From Candidatus Rhodobacter oscarellae (GTDB taxonomy: Bacteria; Pseudomonadota; Alphaproteobacteria; Rhodobacterales; Rhodobacteraceae), in assembly GCF_001078595.1 (NCBI RefSeq), contig NZ_LFTY01000002.1, positions 916,124 to 980,123 on the forward strand: DNA of 64,000 nt. Direction: 5' to 3'. Shown one piece after another: positions 8,858 through 17,769 of this stretch. The position numbers and the translations under genes are program-made. Position 1 is the stretch's first letter. Every line of letters begins with the position of its first letter. Under the pieces are notes generated by a model. That model searched no databases. It had not been told where the DNA came from and saw only the letters and a program-made list of their open reading frames with translations.

Positions 8858-9871
8858 TCAGCCCCGCCGCCGACGGCGGCGCTCTGGCTTTGGCGGCGCA
8901 TCGCCGGTTCCGTCATCTGCCGAGGAGAACCCGCCCAGCGTATCCGCGATCACCTCCAGCGAGGGGCGCCCGTTCGACGGGCGCGTCTCTAGCGCCTCAC
9001 GCATCTGGCGCAGGTGAGCCGGCGCGGTGCCGCAGCATCCGCCAATGATCTTAGCGCCGCAGTCGCGGGCCAGCACGGCGTAATCCGCCATCAGCTCGGG
9101 CGTGCCATCATAGTGGATATGCCCGTCGACATATTTCGGGATCCCGGCATTGCCCTTGGCAACGATGGGCCGCTCGGTGCCCTGCGCCGAAAAGCCCAGC
9201 ACCGTGCGCAGCAGGTCGCTCGCACCCACGCCGCAATTGGCCCCAAAGGCCGCAGGTTTATGCGGCAACTTCTCGACCTGCTTGGCCAGATCCGCAGAGG
9301 TGACCCCCATCATGGTGCGCCCGGCGGTGTCAAAGCTCATCGTGCCGACCCAGGGCATACCGGCCATGCCGCAGGCCTCGGAGGCGGCCTTTAGCTCTTC
9401 AAAGGCCGAGATCGTCTCGACCCAGAGCACATCCGCGCCGCCCGCCTTCAGGCCCTCGGCCTGCTCGTGGAACATCTCAACCGCAATCTCATGCGTCAGC
9501 GAGCCCATCGGCGCCATGATCTCTCCGGTGGGGCCCATGGAGCCGGCGACCACGATGGGACGGCTCTCGGCATCCGCGACCTCGCGCCCCAGCTCGGCGG
9601 CCAGCTTTGACAGCTCATACGCGCGGTCCTGCGCCTGGTGGAGCTTCAGCCGCGAGGCATTCGAGCCAAAGCTGTTGGTCAGGAACAGATCGCTGCCCGC
9701 GTCGACGGAGCCGCGGTAAAGCGCGCGGATCTTGTCCGGCTCGTCCTCGTTCCAGAACTCCGGTGGGTCCCCAGGCCCAAGGCCGAGATTGAACAGGTTC
9801 GTACCGGTCGCGCCATCGGCCAACAGCCAATCGCGGCGCGCAAGTAGGTCGTCAAAAAGGGTACTGGTCAT
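8858..9871 (-). CDS. Homocysteine S-methyltransferase (split MetH type)
   Basis: A 337-residue protein of the homocysteine S-methyltransferase family (a Zn-dependent TIM barrel). It shows the N-terminal DGATGTNLF and the zinc-binding cysteines in GANCGVGASD and GGCCGTAPAHL. It moves a methyl group to homocysteine to make methionine. The donor is probably the corrinoid protein encoded at 6441-7145, giving a B12 methionine synthase in separate parts; betaine as direct donor (BHMT) is the alternative. The C-terminus ends in a very basic tail (PERRRRRRG), which is unusual. Confidence 0.85.
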   Translation of the reverse strand: MTSTLFDDLLARRDWLLADGATGTNLFNLGLGPGDPPEFWNEDEPDKIRALYRGSVDAGSDLFLTNSFGSNASRLKLHQAQDRAYELSKLAAELGREVADAESRPIVVAGSMGPTGEIMAPMGSLTHEIAVEMFHEQAEGLKAGGADVLWVETISAFEELKAASEACGMAGMPWVGTMSFDTAGRTMMGVTSADLAKQVEKLPHKPAAFGANCGVGASDLLRTVLGFSAQGTERPIVAKGNAGIPKYVDGHIHYDGTPELMADYAVLARDCGAKIIGGCCGTAPAHLRQMREALETRPSNGRPSLEVIADTLGGFSSADDGTGDAPPKPERRRRRRG

Positions 9872-9913
9872 GCCTCGGGGGTTCCTTTGCTCGAGCTCGC
9901 GCCGGCGCGCGCG

Positions 9914-9934
9914 TGAGGTAGCGTTGCTACCTCA
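9914..9934 (-). promoter_or_regulatory. Hairpin in leader of the homocysteine methyltransferase gene
   Basis: A perfect 9-base stem (TGAGGTAGC/GCTACCTCA) with a 3-base loop lies 42-63 bases before the ATG at 9871. No T run follows it, so it is not a standard terminator. It could be a regulator's operator or a structured leader. The whole gap to the upstream gene is only 110 bases. Confidence 0.4.
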
Positions 9935-9981
9935 GATGACAGCGCCGTACCGATTAGGCAAATTCATAACTTCGATATAGA

Positions 9982-11886
9982 TTATGAGCGCCGCGCATAA
10001 AGTTGGGCCCGTGGGCGCGTGATCCGGTCTATAAGGTCCACGCCCGCAAGCGCCAAGCTGAGCGCCCCAGGCGCGGCCAAGTAGAGCGGCTCCCAGCGCG
10101 GGTCAAAGCATGACTTAAAACGCCGTAGCCCCTCGGCGCCCGACAGGCGATGGAACCGGCCCGCCAGGGTGCTTGGCAGGCGTAGCCGGTCCGACAGACC
10201 GGGCACCGCGGCAAGCGACAGCCGCGCCAGCCCATCCGCCTTTGCGCCCAGGATCGCCGCGTGGATGAGCGCGTGCGCTGTGCCCGTGGGCGCCTGGGCG
10301 CCCATGCACATCAGGTCAAGCGTGCGCTCGCGCCAGCTTTCGTGGAAGCTTACAAAGCCCACCAATTTGCCGTCCAGGCGCGCCGCGTAGACGTGCTGCG
10401 CGCGCACATATGTCTCGTCAAAGAGGCCCATTGAGAAGCCGCGTGCCCCCTTGCGCCCGGCGGCCCAGGCCCTGGAAAGCTGGCGCATCTCGCGCAGGGG
10501 CGGGTTGACGGTGACGTCCTCGATCACGACATCGGCGGCCTTGCGCAGATAGCGGCGCAGCTGCCGGCAGCCGCGCGCGCCCAGGTCGAACCGCGCGGGG
10601 TCCACAACGGCCTCTTGGCTCACCTGCAGTAGCCGCCACCCGGCGCGGCGCGCGGCCACGGCGGTGCGGGCGTTGCATTTGTAGAGGCAGGGCACAAGAA
10701 AGCGGCTGGCGGCGGCGGATCTCAGCGTGTGCAGGGTCTCGGCGGTGGGGTGCTTGTGGTTCAGGGGGTCGGTGAGCATGATCAGGCTCTGGCCCGCGGG
10801 CGCCACCAACGAGACGGCGTGGTCCTGGTCATTCACCAACAGGTCCAGCTCGCCCTGGCGCAGCAGGCCGGACTCGGCGCGCTGCGCGTTGAAGGTCAGC
10901 GCGCCCATGGCCACGGGCCGGTCCGCGGTCTTGCGCCCCGATTGCACGCGCGCCGCGCGCGGCACCTCCTGGCAGAGCCGCAGCCAGGGCCCCGCGACCA
11001 GCACCACCACGGCCAGCGCGGCGGGCAGCGCAAAGTAGACGATGCGGTAGGCGGCGATGGCGGCCAGGATCGTGGCGTCGGGGATCTGGGTGAAGCAGGC
11101 CAGCATCATCATCTCGAAGGGCCCCAGCCCGCCCGGCGTCGTGCCCAGCAGGCCGACCCCCAGCGCCATGAGGAACACCGCATAAAAGACCATCGGCGCG
11201 GGCACCACATCCGCGGGCATCAGCACGTAAAGCGCCAGCGCCGCCGCCATCGTATCAAGCAGCGCCAGCCCCGCCAGCGTGGCTTGCGCGCGCAGCGGCG
11301 GCAGGTCCGCCTTCAACAGCCAACGCGGCTTCCAGATGGTCGCGGCCACCAGCCCGGCAATAAAGAACAGCCCCAACACGGCGGCGGGCTTGCTCCAGGC
11401 CAGCTCCGGCCCCGCCAGCAGGATCATCACGGCGGTCAGCCCGCCAAGCGCCACCATGAAGGTGATCGACACGGCGGCGGTGATCTGCGCGGCCTTCCAC
11501 AACCCGATCCCCGGCAGCACCCGCCAGCGCGCCAGGGTGCCGGTCAAAAGGCCGAAGCCGGTGATCTGCGCGGTGGCGACCGAGGCCACGCCGGACAGCT
11601 GCGCCGCGCGGTCGCCCACGCCGGTATCCAGCAGCCGATGCACGACCGCATCCATGCGCCCAATCGCCCAGAAGCTGAGTGCGGCGCCCGCGGTCGCCAG
11701 GCCCCATTGCCAATGCGAGATCGCCCCGACCTGCGTGCGGATCGCGGTAAAGTCCAGCTCGCCCGATTTCTGCCAGATGATCCATCCGAACAGGAAAAGA
11801 AGGGCGCAGGGGATAACTTGCTTGGAGAGGAGGGCGCGCAGGCAGGCGCCGTCATCCCGCTCTATCGGTATACTCTTGGCACGCAT
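9982..11886 (-). CDS. MprF-like membrane protein with DUF2156 domain
   Basis: A 634-residue protein. The N-terminal half (residues about 15-310) is a multi-pass flippase-like domain with eight or so hydrophobic segments (UPF0104/LPG_synthase_TM type, including GTTPGGLGPFEMMML). The C-terminal half is a soluble DUF2156 GNAT-like acyltransferase domain (ADVVIEDV...RQLSRAWAAGRKG...). This matches MprF-like proteins that make and flip aminoacyl-phosphatidylglycerol or other aminoacylated lipids at the inner membrane, altering surface charge. The lipid and amino acid used are not known. Translation may be controlled by a hairpin over its ribosome site. Confidence 0.82.
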   Translation of the reverse strand: MRAKSIPIERDDGACLRALLSKQVIPCALLFLFGWIIWQKSGELDFTAIRTQVGAISHWQWGLATAGAALSFWAIGRMDAVVHRLLDTGVGDRAAQLSGVASVATAQITGFGLLTGTLARWRVLPGIGLWKAAQITAAVSITFMVALGGLTAVMILLAGPELAWSKPAAVLGLFFIAGLVAATIWKPRWLLKADLPPLRAQATLAGLALLDTMAAALALYVLMPADVVPAPMVFYAVFLMALGVGLLGTTPGGLGPFEMMMLACFTQIPDATILAAIAAYRIVYFALPAALAVVVLVAGPWLRLCQEVPRAARVQSGRKTADRPVAMGALTFNAQRAESGLLRQGELDLLVNDQDHAVSLVAPAGQSLIMLTDPLNHKHPTAETLHTLRSAAASRFLVPCLYKCNARTAVAARRAGWRLLQVSQEAVVDPARFDLGARGCRQLRRYLRKAADVVIEDVTVNPPLREMRQLSRAWAAGRKGARGFSMGLFDETYVRAQHVYAARLDGKLVGFVSFHESWRERTLDLMCMGAQAPTGTAHALIHAAILGAKADGLARLSLAAVPGLSDRLRLPSTLAGRFHRLSGAEGLRRFKSCFDPRWEPLYLAAPGALSLALAGVDLIDRITRPRAQLYARRS

Positions 11887-11888
11887 AA

Positions 11889-11920
11889 CACCCTCCCTTT
11901 ACGGCATGTCAGGGAGGGTG
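11889..11920 (-). promoter_or_regulatory. Hairpin covering the Shine-Dalgarno of the MprF-like gene
   Basis: Read on the minus strand, CACCCTCCC pairs perfectly with GGGAGGGTG across a 14-base loop. The second arm contains the strong Shine-Dalgarno GGGAGG and ends two bases before the ATG at 11886. In the closed form the ribosome site would be hidden. Confidence 0.6.
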
Positions 11921-12042
11921 GGTAAAATTCCTTACTACAAGGTTAATCAACCATGGCGACAATGCGGCAGGGCGGGGCGGCGAGGCGCCAATTCCGTCCG
12001 ATTCTAGCGGTTATTAGGGTTTCGAAAGGAGTGCTTACGAAT

Positions 12043-12357
12043 TCATAGCTCGTCGAGCAACTGCGCCTTCGCCTCGGCCATAAGCTCGGTCATCTTGGCG
12101 CGAATCGCGGTCGCGTCGGACTTGTCGCCCAGGTCGCCCGCCACCTTGCGCAGCACGTCGTCATCGCCGGCCTCCTCGAAATCCGCGCGGATCACCTCCT
12201 TGGCGTAGGCCTCGGCGTCGTCGCCGGATTTGCCCAGCAGCGCGGCGGCCCAAAGCCCCAAAAGCTTGTTGCGCCGGGCCTCGGCTTTGAATTGCATCTC
12301 GGCGTCATGGGCGAATTTGGATTCAAAGGCGTTCTGGCGGTCTTCAAAGGTCGACAT
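12043..12357 (-). CDS. DUF1476 protein, F1-ATPase inhibitor zeta-type
   Basis: A 104-residue helical protein (MSTFEDRQNAFESKFAHDAE...) of the DUF1476 family. The Paracoccus denitrificans member is the zeta subunit, an inhibitor of the F1F0-ATP synthase whose N-terminal segment enters the F1 catalytic interface and blocks ATP hydrolysis. The N-terminal FEDRQNAFESKF segment and the following four-helix body are intact. The start is set by the conserved MSTFEDR. A divergent purC gene begins 150 bases away. Confidence 0.87.
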   Translation of the reverse strand: MSTFEDRQNAFESKFAHDAEMQFKAEARRNKLLGLWAAALLGKSGDDAEAYAKEVIRADFEEAGDDDVLRKVAGDLGDKSDATAIRAKMTELMAEAKAQLLDEL

Positions 12358-12510
12358 GGGATTCCTCGCAAATTTAATGGTGTTGCCTAAGGATATGACC
12401 CCCGTGGGGCCACTCTGCAAGGGGCTTGCCTTGCGGGTGCCCACGTCTTGGCCTATAGCGCGCCAATAGAGGGGCCGCACGCATCCCTGGCCCCACCGAT
12501 CGGAGACCCC

Positions 12511-13272
12511 ATGGCGCGGCGAAAGAAGATCTACGAGGGCAAGGCAAAGATCCTCTATGAGGGCCCCGAGCCCGGAACATTCGTTCAGTATTTCAAGGAC
12601 GATGCCACGGCGTATAACGCCGAGAAGAAGGACGTCATCGACGGCAAGGGCGTGCTGAACAACCGCCTGAGCGAGTTCTTCATGAAGGGCCTCAACCATA
12701 TCGGCGTGCCGACGCATTTCATCAAGCGGCTGAACATGCGCGAGCAGCTGATCCGCGCGGTCGAGATCATCCCGCTGGAGGTCATCGTGCGCAACTATGC
12801 CGCGGGCTCCATGTCCAAGCGCATGGGGATCGAGGAGGGCACGCAGCTGCCGCGCCCGATCATCGAGTTCAGCTATAAGGATGACAGCCTGGGCGACCCG
12901 CTGGTGCCCGAGGAATACATCATCGCCTTCGGTTGGGCCAGCCAGCAGGACCTGGACGACATTGTGGCGCTGGCGCTGCGGGTGAACGACTTTCTGTCCG
13001 GCATGATGCTGGGCGTGGGCATCAAGCTGGTGGATTTCAAGATTGAGATCGGCCGGGTATGGGACGGCGATTTCCAGCGGCTGATCGTGGCCGACGAGAT
13101 CTCGCCCGATAGCTGCCGGCTGTGGGACATCGAGACCGGCCAGAAGCTGGACAAGGACGTGTTCCGGCGCGATCTGGGCTCGCTGGCGGATGCCTATACC
13201 GAGGTCGCGCGGCGCCTGGGCGTGCTGCCGTCGAACGTCACCCACGCGGTAAAGCCCCACGTCATCAACTAG
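12511..13272 (+). CDS. purC: SAICAR synthetase
   Basis: A 253-residue phosphoribosylaminoimidazole-succinocarboxamide synthase, the ATP-dependent step of purine synthesis that joins aspartate to CAIR. Family motifs are visible: the start [40 protein letters not shown] and [11 protein letters not shown]. The ATG at 12511 fits the family start. It stands alone here; other purine genes are not in the window. A GC-rich hairpin follows it. Confidence 0.95.
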   Translation: MARRKKIYEGKAKILYEGPEPGTFVQYFKDDATAYNAEKKDVIDGKGVLNNRLSEFFMKGLNHIGVPTHFIKRLNMREQLIRAVEIIPLEVIVRNYAAGSMSKRMGIEEGTQLPRPIIEFSYKDDSLGDPLVPEEYIIAFGWASQQDLDDIVALALRVNDFLSGMMLGVGIKLVDFKIEIGRVWDGDFQRLIVADEISPDSCRLWDIETGQKLDKDVFRRDLGSLADAYTEVARRLGVLPSNVTHAVKPHVIN

Positions 13273-13279
13273 GCGACAA

Positions 13280-13300
13280 GCGCCCCCTGCGCGGGGGCGC
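13280..13300 (+). terminator. GC-rich hairpin after purC (weak terminator)
   Basis: GCGCCCCC pairs with GGGGGCGC over a 5-base loop, 8 bases past the purC stop. No T tract follows, so it may only stabilise the 3' end. The rest of the gap up to 13460 shows no further feature that I can support. Confidence 0.45.
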
Positions 13301-13460
13301 CTGGCTCTGCATTGATCAAGAGCCCTACCGATTTCCGGTGCCGTGCAAGACGCTCGACCGCGTCATTGGCAACGCCGAGCGTCTCAGGATTAGCGGCGAC
13401 ATTGGTTGGACAAAACGGGCCCGGCATGTGGCGCCGCTATGCCGGAGCGTCACACTCAGG

Positions 13461-15845
13461 CTAGATAGCTGCGCGCATGGACTGGGCGATTTCCAGGCCC
13501 GTGGGCAGCGCTTTGCGGGCTTCCTCAACGATTGCATCACGGTTGATGCCGAAATGGCTATAGAGATCACCAATCGTTCCGGTCTGCCCGAAGTGTTCAA
13601 CACCCAAGGGGATGGTTCTGTGCCCGGCAACGGCTCCCAGCCAGGACAATGTCGCGGGATGCCCATCAAGAACGGTCAGTATCTTGCAATGACCGGGTAG
13701 GCCGAGCAGGAGTTTTTCGGCATGGCACGTCGCCTGTCTCTGGCCGCGCGCGCGACTGCGTTGGGCGGCGGTCCAGCCTGCGTTCAGACGATCCGCGGAG
13801 GTCACGGCAAGAACTCCGATATCCCGATGCGTCTCGGATAGGCGACCGGCGGCCTCTATTGCCTCGTTGGCGACGGCCCCTTGGTAGGCAATCACGATCT
13901 CGCAATTCGGTCCCGGTTTGCGCAGCCAGTAAGCCCCGTCAATCGCGCCCTGTCGAAAGTCGTCATCGGCGCGCTTGCCCGGTTGCTCCAGAGGTTTTGT
14001 CGTCAGGCGCAGGTAAACTGATCCGCCCGTCTCATCGCGCAGCCATGTGCGTTCATCGGGGTCGCCGCCCCCATCGCGCTGCATGTAATCAAACGCCCAT
14101 TCCATGATGACGGCCAGTTCGTCCGCAAAGGCAGGCTCGAAGCTTGCCAGCCCATCTTGCGCCATGCCGGTCAGGGATGTGCCGATGGATTGATGCGCCC
14201 CGCCTTCAGGCGCGAGCGTGACACCGGACGGGGTGCCGACGATCATGAAGCGCGCGTCCTGATAGCAGGCATAGTTCAGCGCATCCAAACCCCTGTGAAC
14301 GAAAGGATCATACACGGTTCCGATGGGAATGATCCGTTTGCCCCAGAGGCTATGGGCAAGCCCCGCCGCCCCCAGAAGCAGAAACAGGTTCATCTCTGCG
14401 ATGCCGAGCTCAAGATGCTGGCCCTCTGGCGCGAAGTTCCATTTGGCCGTGGAAGGAATGCGGTGTTCGATGAACGCGTCTTTTTGTGACTCGCGGGCAA
14501 AGAGCTTGCGCCGGTTCACAAAGGCCCCAAGACCTGTAGTGCCCGTGACATCTGGCGAGGTGGTCATGATCCGCGCCGCAAGGTCGCTGTCGCCCTTGGA
14601 CATCTCATCAAGGATCTTGCCAAAGGCGGCCTGTGTCGATGTCTCACGGTCTGTTGCGAACGCGATGGGCGGCACCGGCAGTTTGGTGTCGGCGTAGCGC
14701 CGGGTCCCTTTGGCAAAGAACGGCACAGCAGAGAGGAAGGATTTCAGCCCGTTTTCGTCATCCACCGCGGCGAACGGCTCCCATTCCTGTCCTTCAGCGA
14801 CGCCCATGTTCTTTTGCCACGCGGCCATCTGGGCCTTGGTCATTAACCCGCCGTGATTGTCTTTGTGGCCCGCAATCGGCGTCCCCCAACCCTTGATCGT
14901 ATAGGCAAGAAAGCAGGTGGGGCGGTCGTGATCGATGGCCGCAAAGGTTTCGGCCATGGTCTCAACGCAATTGCCGCCAAGGTTTTCCATCAGGTCCGCC
15001 AGCTCGACATCGCTGCGTCTCTCAAGCAGGGCGGTGACGTCTCCCTGATCGCCCAGATCATCCATCAGGCGCTGTCGCCAGACCTCGCCGCCCATATAGG
15101 TCAGTGCCGCATATTCGGCATTGGGGCAGGCATCTATCCAGGCGCGCAGCTTCTCTCCGCCGGGCTCCAGAAAGGCGGCGCGCTGTAGCGTGCCGTATTT
15201 GACTTTGACAACATCCCAGCCAAAGGCCTCAAAGATCTTCTCGATCCGCTCGAACAGACCTTCACGCACGATCCCGTCCAGGGACTGGCGATTGTAATCA
15301 ATGATCCACCAGGTGTTGCGAAGCTCGTTCTTCCAGCCCTCCTGTAACACCTCGTAGATGTTGCCTTCATCCATCTCGGCATCGCCCACAAGGGCAACCA
15401 TCCGGCCAAGCTCTGTTTCCGCGCCCCATGACTTTGCCTTAATGAAATCCTGCACCAGCGAGGCAAGCGCCGTGATCCCAACACCCAGGCCAACCGACCC
15501 GGTCGAGAAATCCACGTCGTCAATATCCTTGGTGCGGCTTGGATAGCTTTGCACGCCGCCAAAGCCACGAAAGTTCTCCATCTTCTCGCGCGTCTGATTG
15601 CCCATCAGATATTGCATTGCGTGGAAGACCGGCGAGGCATGCGGCTTGACAGCAACTCGGTCCTCGGGACGAAGGGCCGAGAAATAGAGCGCGGTCATAA
15701 TCGACACCATCGAGGCGGAAGACGCCTGATGCCCACCAATCTTGATGCCATCGGTCTTGGGGCGGATGTGATTGGCATTGTGGATCATCCAATGCGACAG
15801 CCACAACAGCCGTTGTTCGATGGTTTTCAGATGGGTGTTCGACAT
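13461..15845 (-). CDS. AceE-like thiamine-diphosphate enzyme, annotated transketolase
   Basis: A 794-residue protein of the homodimeric E1 (AceE)/transketolase superfamily. The thiamine-diphosphate motif is GDAEMDEGNIYE...IIDYNRQSLDG, close to the AceE sequence. A histidine-containing KPHASPVFHAMQYL segment and a C-terminal transketolase domain (VTSADRLNAGW) follow. Compared with AceE (about 890 residues) it lacks roughly the first 80 residues, the part that docks to the E2 core, so it may act without a dehydrogenase complex. It lies 49 bases downstream of acdS in the same direction, which suggests that it handles 2-oxobutyrate or a related 2-oxo acid. The substrate is inferred, not shown. 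Confidence 0.78.
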   Translation of the reverse strand: MSNTHLKTIEQRLLWLSHWMIHNANHIRPKTDGIKIGGHQASSASMVSIMTALYFSALRPEDRVAVKPHASPVFHAMQYLMGNQTREKMENFRGFGGVQSYPSRTKDIDDVDFSTGSVGLGVGITALASLVQDFIKAKSWGAETELGRMVALVGDAEMDEGNIYEVLQEGWKNELRNTWWIIDYNRQSLDGIVREGLFERIEKIFEAFGWDVVKVKYGTLQRAAFLEPGGEKLRAWIDACPNAEYAALTYMGGEVWRQRLMDDLGDQGDVTALLERRSDVELADLMENLGGNCVETMAETFAAIDHDRPTCFLAYTIKGWGTPIAGHKDNHGGLMTKAQMAAWQKNMGVAEGQEWEPFAAVDDENGLKSFLSAVPFFAKGTRRYADTKLPVPPIAFATDRETSTQAAFGKILDEMSKGDSDLAARIMTTSPDVTGTTGLGAFVNRRKLFARESQKDAFIEHRIPSTAKWNFAPEGQHLELGIAEMNLFLLLGAAGLAHSLWGKRIIPIGTVYDPFVHRGLDALNYACYQDARFMIVGTPSGVTLAPEGGAHQSIGTSLTGMAQDGLASFEPAFADELAVIMEWAFDYMQRDGGGDPDERTWLRDETGGSVYLRLTTKPLEQPGKRADDDFRQGAIDGAYWLRKPGPNCEIVIAYQGAVANEAIEAAGRLSETHRDIGVLAVTSADRLNAGWTAAQRSRARGQRQATCHAEKLLLGLPGHCKILTVLDGHPATLSWLGAVAGHRTIPLGVEHFGQTGTIGDLYSHFGINRDAIVEEARKALPTGLEIAQSMRAAI

Positions 15846-15894
15846 CAGGCGACCTTCCTTAGGTGTGCGTTATGTTTCGGGTTTGGGTGCGGGG

Positions 15895-16914
15895 TCAGCC
15901 GTCTTTGTAGTAATAGCTGTAGCCGTTCAGCGCAGGCGCGCCGCCCAGATGGGCGTAGAGAACCTTGGAGCCTTTCGGGAAGAACCCTTTCTGCGCCAGA
16001 TCGATCATGCCCTGCATGGATTTGCCCTCATAGACCGGGTCGGTCATCATGGCTTCGGTCTTTGCCGCCAGGCGGATCGCGTCGTTGGTTTCCTCCGAGG
16101 GAACACCATAGGCCGGATAGGCATAATCAGGGTTGATGTGGATCTCTTCGTCGCGCACCTCGCGGCCAAGGCCGACCAGCTCTGCCGTGTTGTCCACGAT
16201 ATCGCGCACCTGGGCCTTGGTCTGATCCAGCGTGCCCGAGGCATCGATGCCGATCACACGGTCGGCGCGATCCTGTGCCGCGAAGCCCACGATCATGCCG
16301 GCCTGGGTCGACCCGGTGACAACGCAGACCACGATATAGTCGAATTTAAAGCCCAGCTCCGCTTCCTGCTCGGCCACTTCTTCAGCAAAGCCGATATAGC
16401 CAAGCGCGCCGTATTTATGCACCGAGGCGCCCGCTGGGATGGGATAGGGCTTGCCGCCAGCATCCTCGACGGATTTGATCGCATCCTCCCAGCTTTTGCG
16501 GATGCCGATGTCAAAACCGTCATCGACCAGACGGCTGTCGGCGCCCATCAGGCGGGTCAACATGATATTGCCGACCCGATCATAAACGGCATCGTGATGC
16601 GGCACCCATTTTTCCTGGATCACCACGCATTTCATGCCGATCTTGGCCGCCGTCGCCGCCACCATACGCGTGTGGTTCGATTGCACCCCGCCGATGGACA
16701 CCAGCGTATCCGCGCCGCTGGCGATGGCGTCAGGCACGATGTATTCCAGCTTGCGCAGCTTGTTGCCACCAAAGGCCAGGCCAGAGTTGCAGTCTTCGCG
16801 CTTGGCATAAAACTCGACATCAGCGCCCACCGCTTCGGTCAGACGCGGCAGATGCTCGATGGCGGTTTTTCCGAAGGTCAGCGGGTAGCGTTCGAATTTG
16901 TCGAGTAGCGACAT
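15895..16914 (-). CDS. acdS: 1-Aminocyclopropane-1-carboxylate deaminase
   Basis: A 339-residue PLP enzyme, the usual length for AcdS. It cleaves ACC, the plant ethylene precursor, to 2-oxobutyrate and ammonia. The PLP lysine is in [14 protein letters not shown]. The residues that separate true ACC deaminases from D-cysteine desulfhydrases are kept: Tyr-Glu in DPVYEGKSM and Leu in GGAPALN. The start at [15 protein letters not shown] matches the family start. A Lrp-type regulator is divergent, the standard acdS-acdR layout, and an AceE-like gene follows. A host living with plants or algae, or scavenging ACC, is a reasonable inference. Confidence 0.9.
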   Translation of the reverse strand: MSLLDKFERYPLTFGKTAIEHLPRLTEAVGADVEFYAKREDCNSGLAFGGNKLRKLEYIVPDAIASGADTLVSIGGVQSNHTRMVAATAAKIGMKCVVIQEKWVPHHDAVYDRVGNIMLTRLMGADSRLVDDGFDIGIRKSWEDAIKSVEDAGGKPYPIPAGASVHKYGALGYIGFAEEVAEQEAELGFKFDYIVVCVVTGSTQAGMIVGFAAQDRADRVIGIDASGTLDQTKAQVRDIVDNTAELVGLGREVRDEEIHINPDYAYPAYGVPSEETNDAIRLAAKTEAMMTDPVYEGKSMQGMIDLAQKGFFPKGSKVLYAHLGGAPALNGYSYYYKDG

Positions 16915-17068
16915 GGACAATCTCCTGTTTTGCGTTTCCAGCAGTGTTATCAAAAACACCGTGGAAGGTGCTTTCGAACTGGCGCGCCAGATTATTCAGT
17001 TTATTCATTTCAACGCCTCTCTTTTCTGCCTTAAAGAGGCAATGTGGAAGAAAACGGAAGAATCCCTC
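16915..17068. promoter_or_regulatory. acdS-acdR divergent control region
   Basis: This short region between the divergent genes contains a perfect 12-base palindrome CTGGCGCGCCAG (16979-16990), an AT-rich stretch with TTATTCAGTTTATTC, and a GCCTCT/AGAGGC inverted repeat near 17011-17040. These are candidate binding sites for the Lrp-type regulator. Confidence 0.45.
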
Positions 17069-17530
17069 ATGCCAGCGCTGGATCGAATCGACCGCAACAT
17101 ACTTCGCCACCTTCAGGCGGATGGGCGACTAACCAATGCCGAGCTTGCAAGTTCGGTGAATGTAAGTCCCGCGACCTGCCATCGACGCACCCAGGCGTTG
17201 TTCGAAGCGGGCCACATCTCGAAGGTTATGGGCCATGTGAACCCCTCCTCGGTCGAACTCGGAACCCTGGTGATGGTCGGCGTCGTTCTCGACCGCTCCA
17301 CGCCAGAAAGCTTTGCCGCCTTTGAAGAGGCCGTGTCGGACATGAAAGAGCTGCTGGACTGTCATCTGGTTGCCGGAGATTTCGACTATCTGTTGAAAAT
17401 CCGGGTGAGCGACATGAATGATTTCAATACGATGCACAACAAGATGCTGATTGCGTTGCCGGGTGTGCGTCAGATCAGGACGTTTTTTGTTCTCAAAGAG
17501 ATCAAGGAGAATGCGCCGCTGGCTTTCTAA
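17069..17530 (+). CDS. acdR: Lrp/AsnC-family regulator of the ACC deaminase locus
   Basis: A 153-residue (or 162 if started at the ATG at 17042) Lrp/AsnC protein. The N-terminal helix-turn-helix (LDRIDRNILRHLQADGR, LTNAELASSVNVSPATCHRR) is followed by the RAM ligand-binding domain (LLDCHLVAGDFDYLLKIRV). AcdR proteins bind between acdS and acdR and switch on acdS when ACC is present. The later ATG is favoured because GGAAG lies at good distance and family members begin near here. Transcribed away from acdS. Confidence 0.85.
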   Translation: MPALDRIDRNILRHLQADGRLTNAELASSVNVSPATCHRRTQALFEAGHISKVMGHVNPSSVELGTLVMVGVVLDRSTPESFAAFEEAVSDMKELLDCHLVAGDFDYLLKIRVSDMNDFNTMHNKMLIALPGVRQIRTFFVLKEIKENAPLAF

Positions 17531-17700
17531 GCGCGGGGGCTCGGCAGCGGATTGGCCCGTTTTTGGGCCTCTTTCTGGGCCTGCGAGATATGATACACGG
17601 TGGCACGCTCGAATCGACAGCCACCGAAAACTCTCGGGAACTCGGCGAATTCAGGGGAAGTAACGCTACACGCTGCTTAAGGTAAAATGGACCTAACGCA

Positions 17701-17769
17701 TTGACAAATAACGCACAAACAGCAGCGCGTTTAAGCGTGGCCCCCATGATGGATGGGATTGCGCTGTAA
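17701..17769 (+). pseudogene. dusA: Stranded 5' fragment of dusA at the left prophage end
   Basis: From a TTG start at 17701 the frame reads TNNAQTAARLSVAPMMDG..., then stops at 17767. ARLSVAPMMD is identical to codons 14-23 of the intact dusA at 55585. This is most likely the original host start of dusA, cut off when the prophage inserted. The remaining GIAL codons before the stop are phage DNA. Confidence 0.8.
17746..17754. other. Left attachment core (attL)
   Basis: ATGATGGAT is shared with 55645-55653, inside a longer imperfect match of the dusA 5' coding sequence that starts near 17723 and includes GCGCGTTT and AGCGT. The crossover point is within or near this core. Confidence 0.7.

Noticed and set aside
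9872-9981. SAM, SAH or cobalamin riboswitch before the homocysteine methyltransferase
   Set aside because: The leader is only 110 bases and shows one simple hairpin; conserved cores of these riboswitches could not be found by eye.
10729-11925. 398-codon plus-strand frame opposite the MprF-like gene
   Set aside because: Composition (many His, Arg and Gln) is that of an antisense frame; the minus-strand gene has recognisable domains.
12358-13260. Extension of the zeta-inhibitor frame upstream to 405 codons
   Set aside because: The extra part is antisense to purC. The conserved protein begins at MSTFEDRQ at 12357.
15772-16908. 378-codon plus-strand frame opposite acdS
   Set aside because: Antisense to a well conserved PLP enzyme and without family features.
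15895-16914. D-cysteine desulfhydrase instead of ACC deaminase
   Set aside because: The Tyr-Glu in DPVYEGKSM and the Leu in GGAPALN are those of ACC deaminases, and the AcdR-type regulator is divergent.
17531-17700. tRNA gene as phage attachment site
   Set aside because: No cloverleaf can be drawn; the shared sequence is dusA coding sequence, which explains the insertion site.
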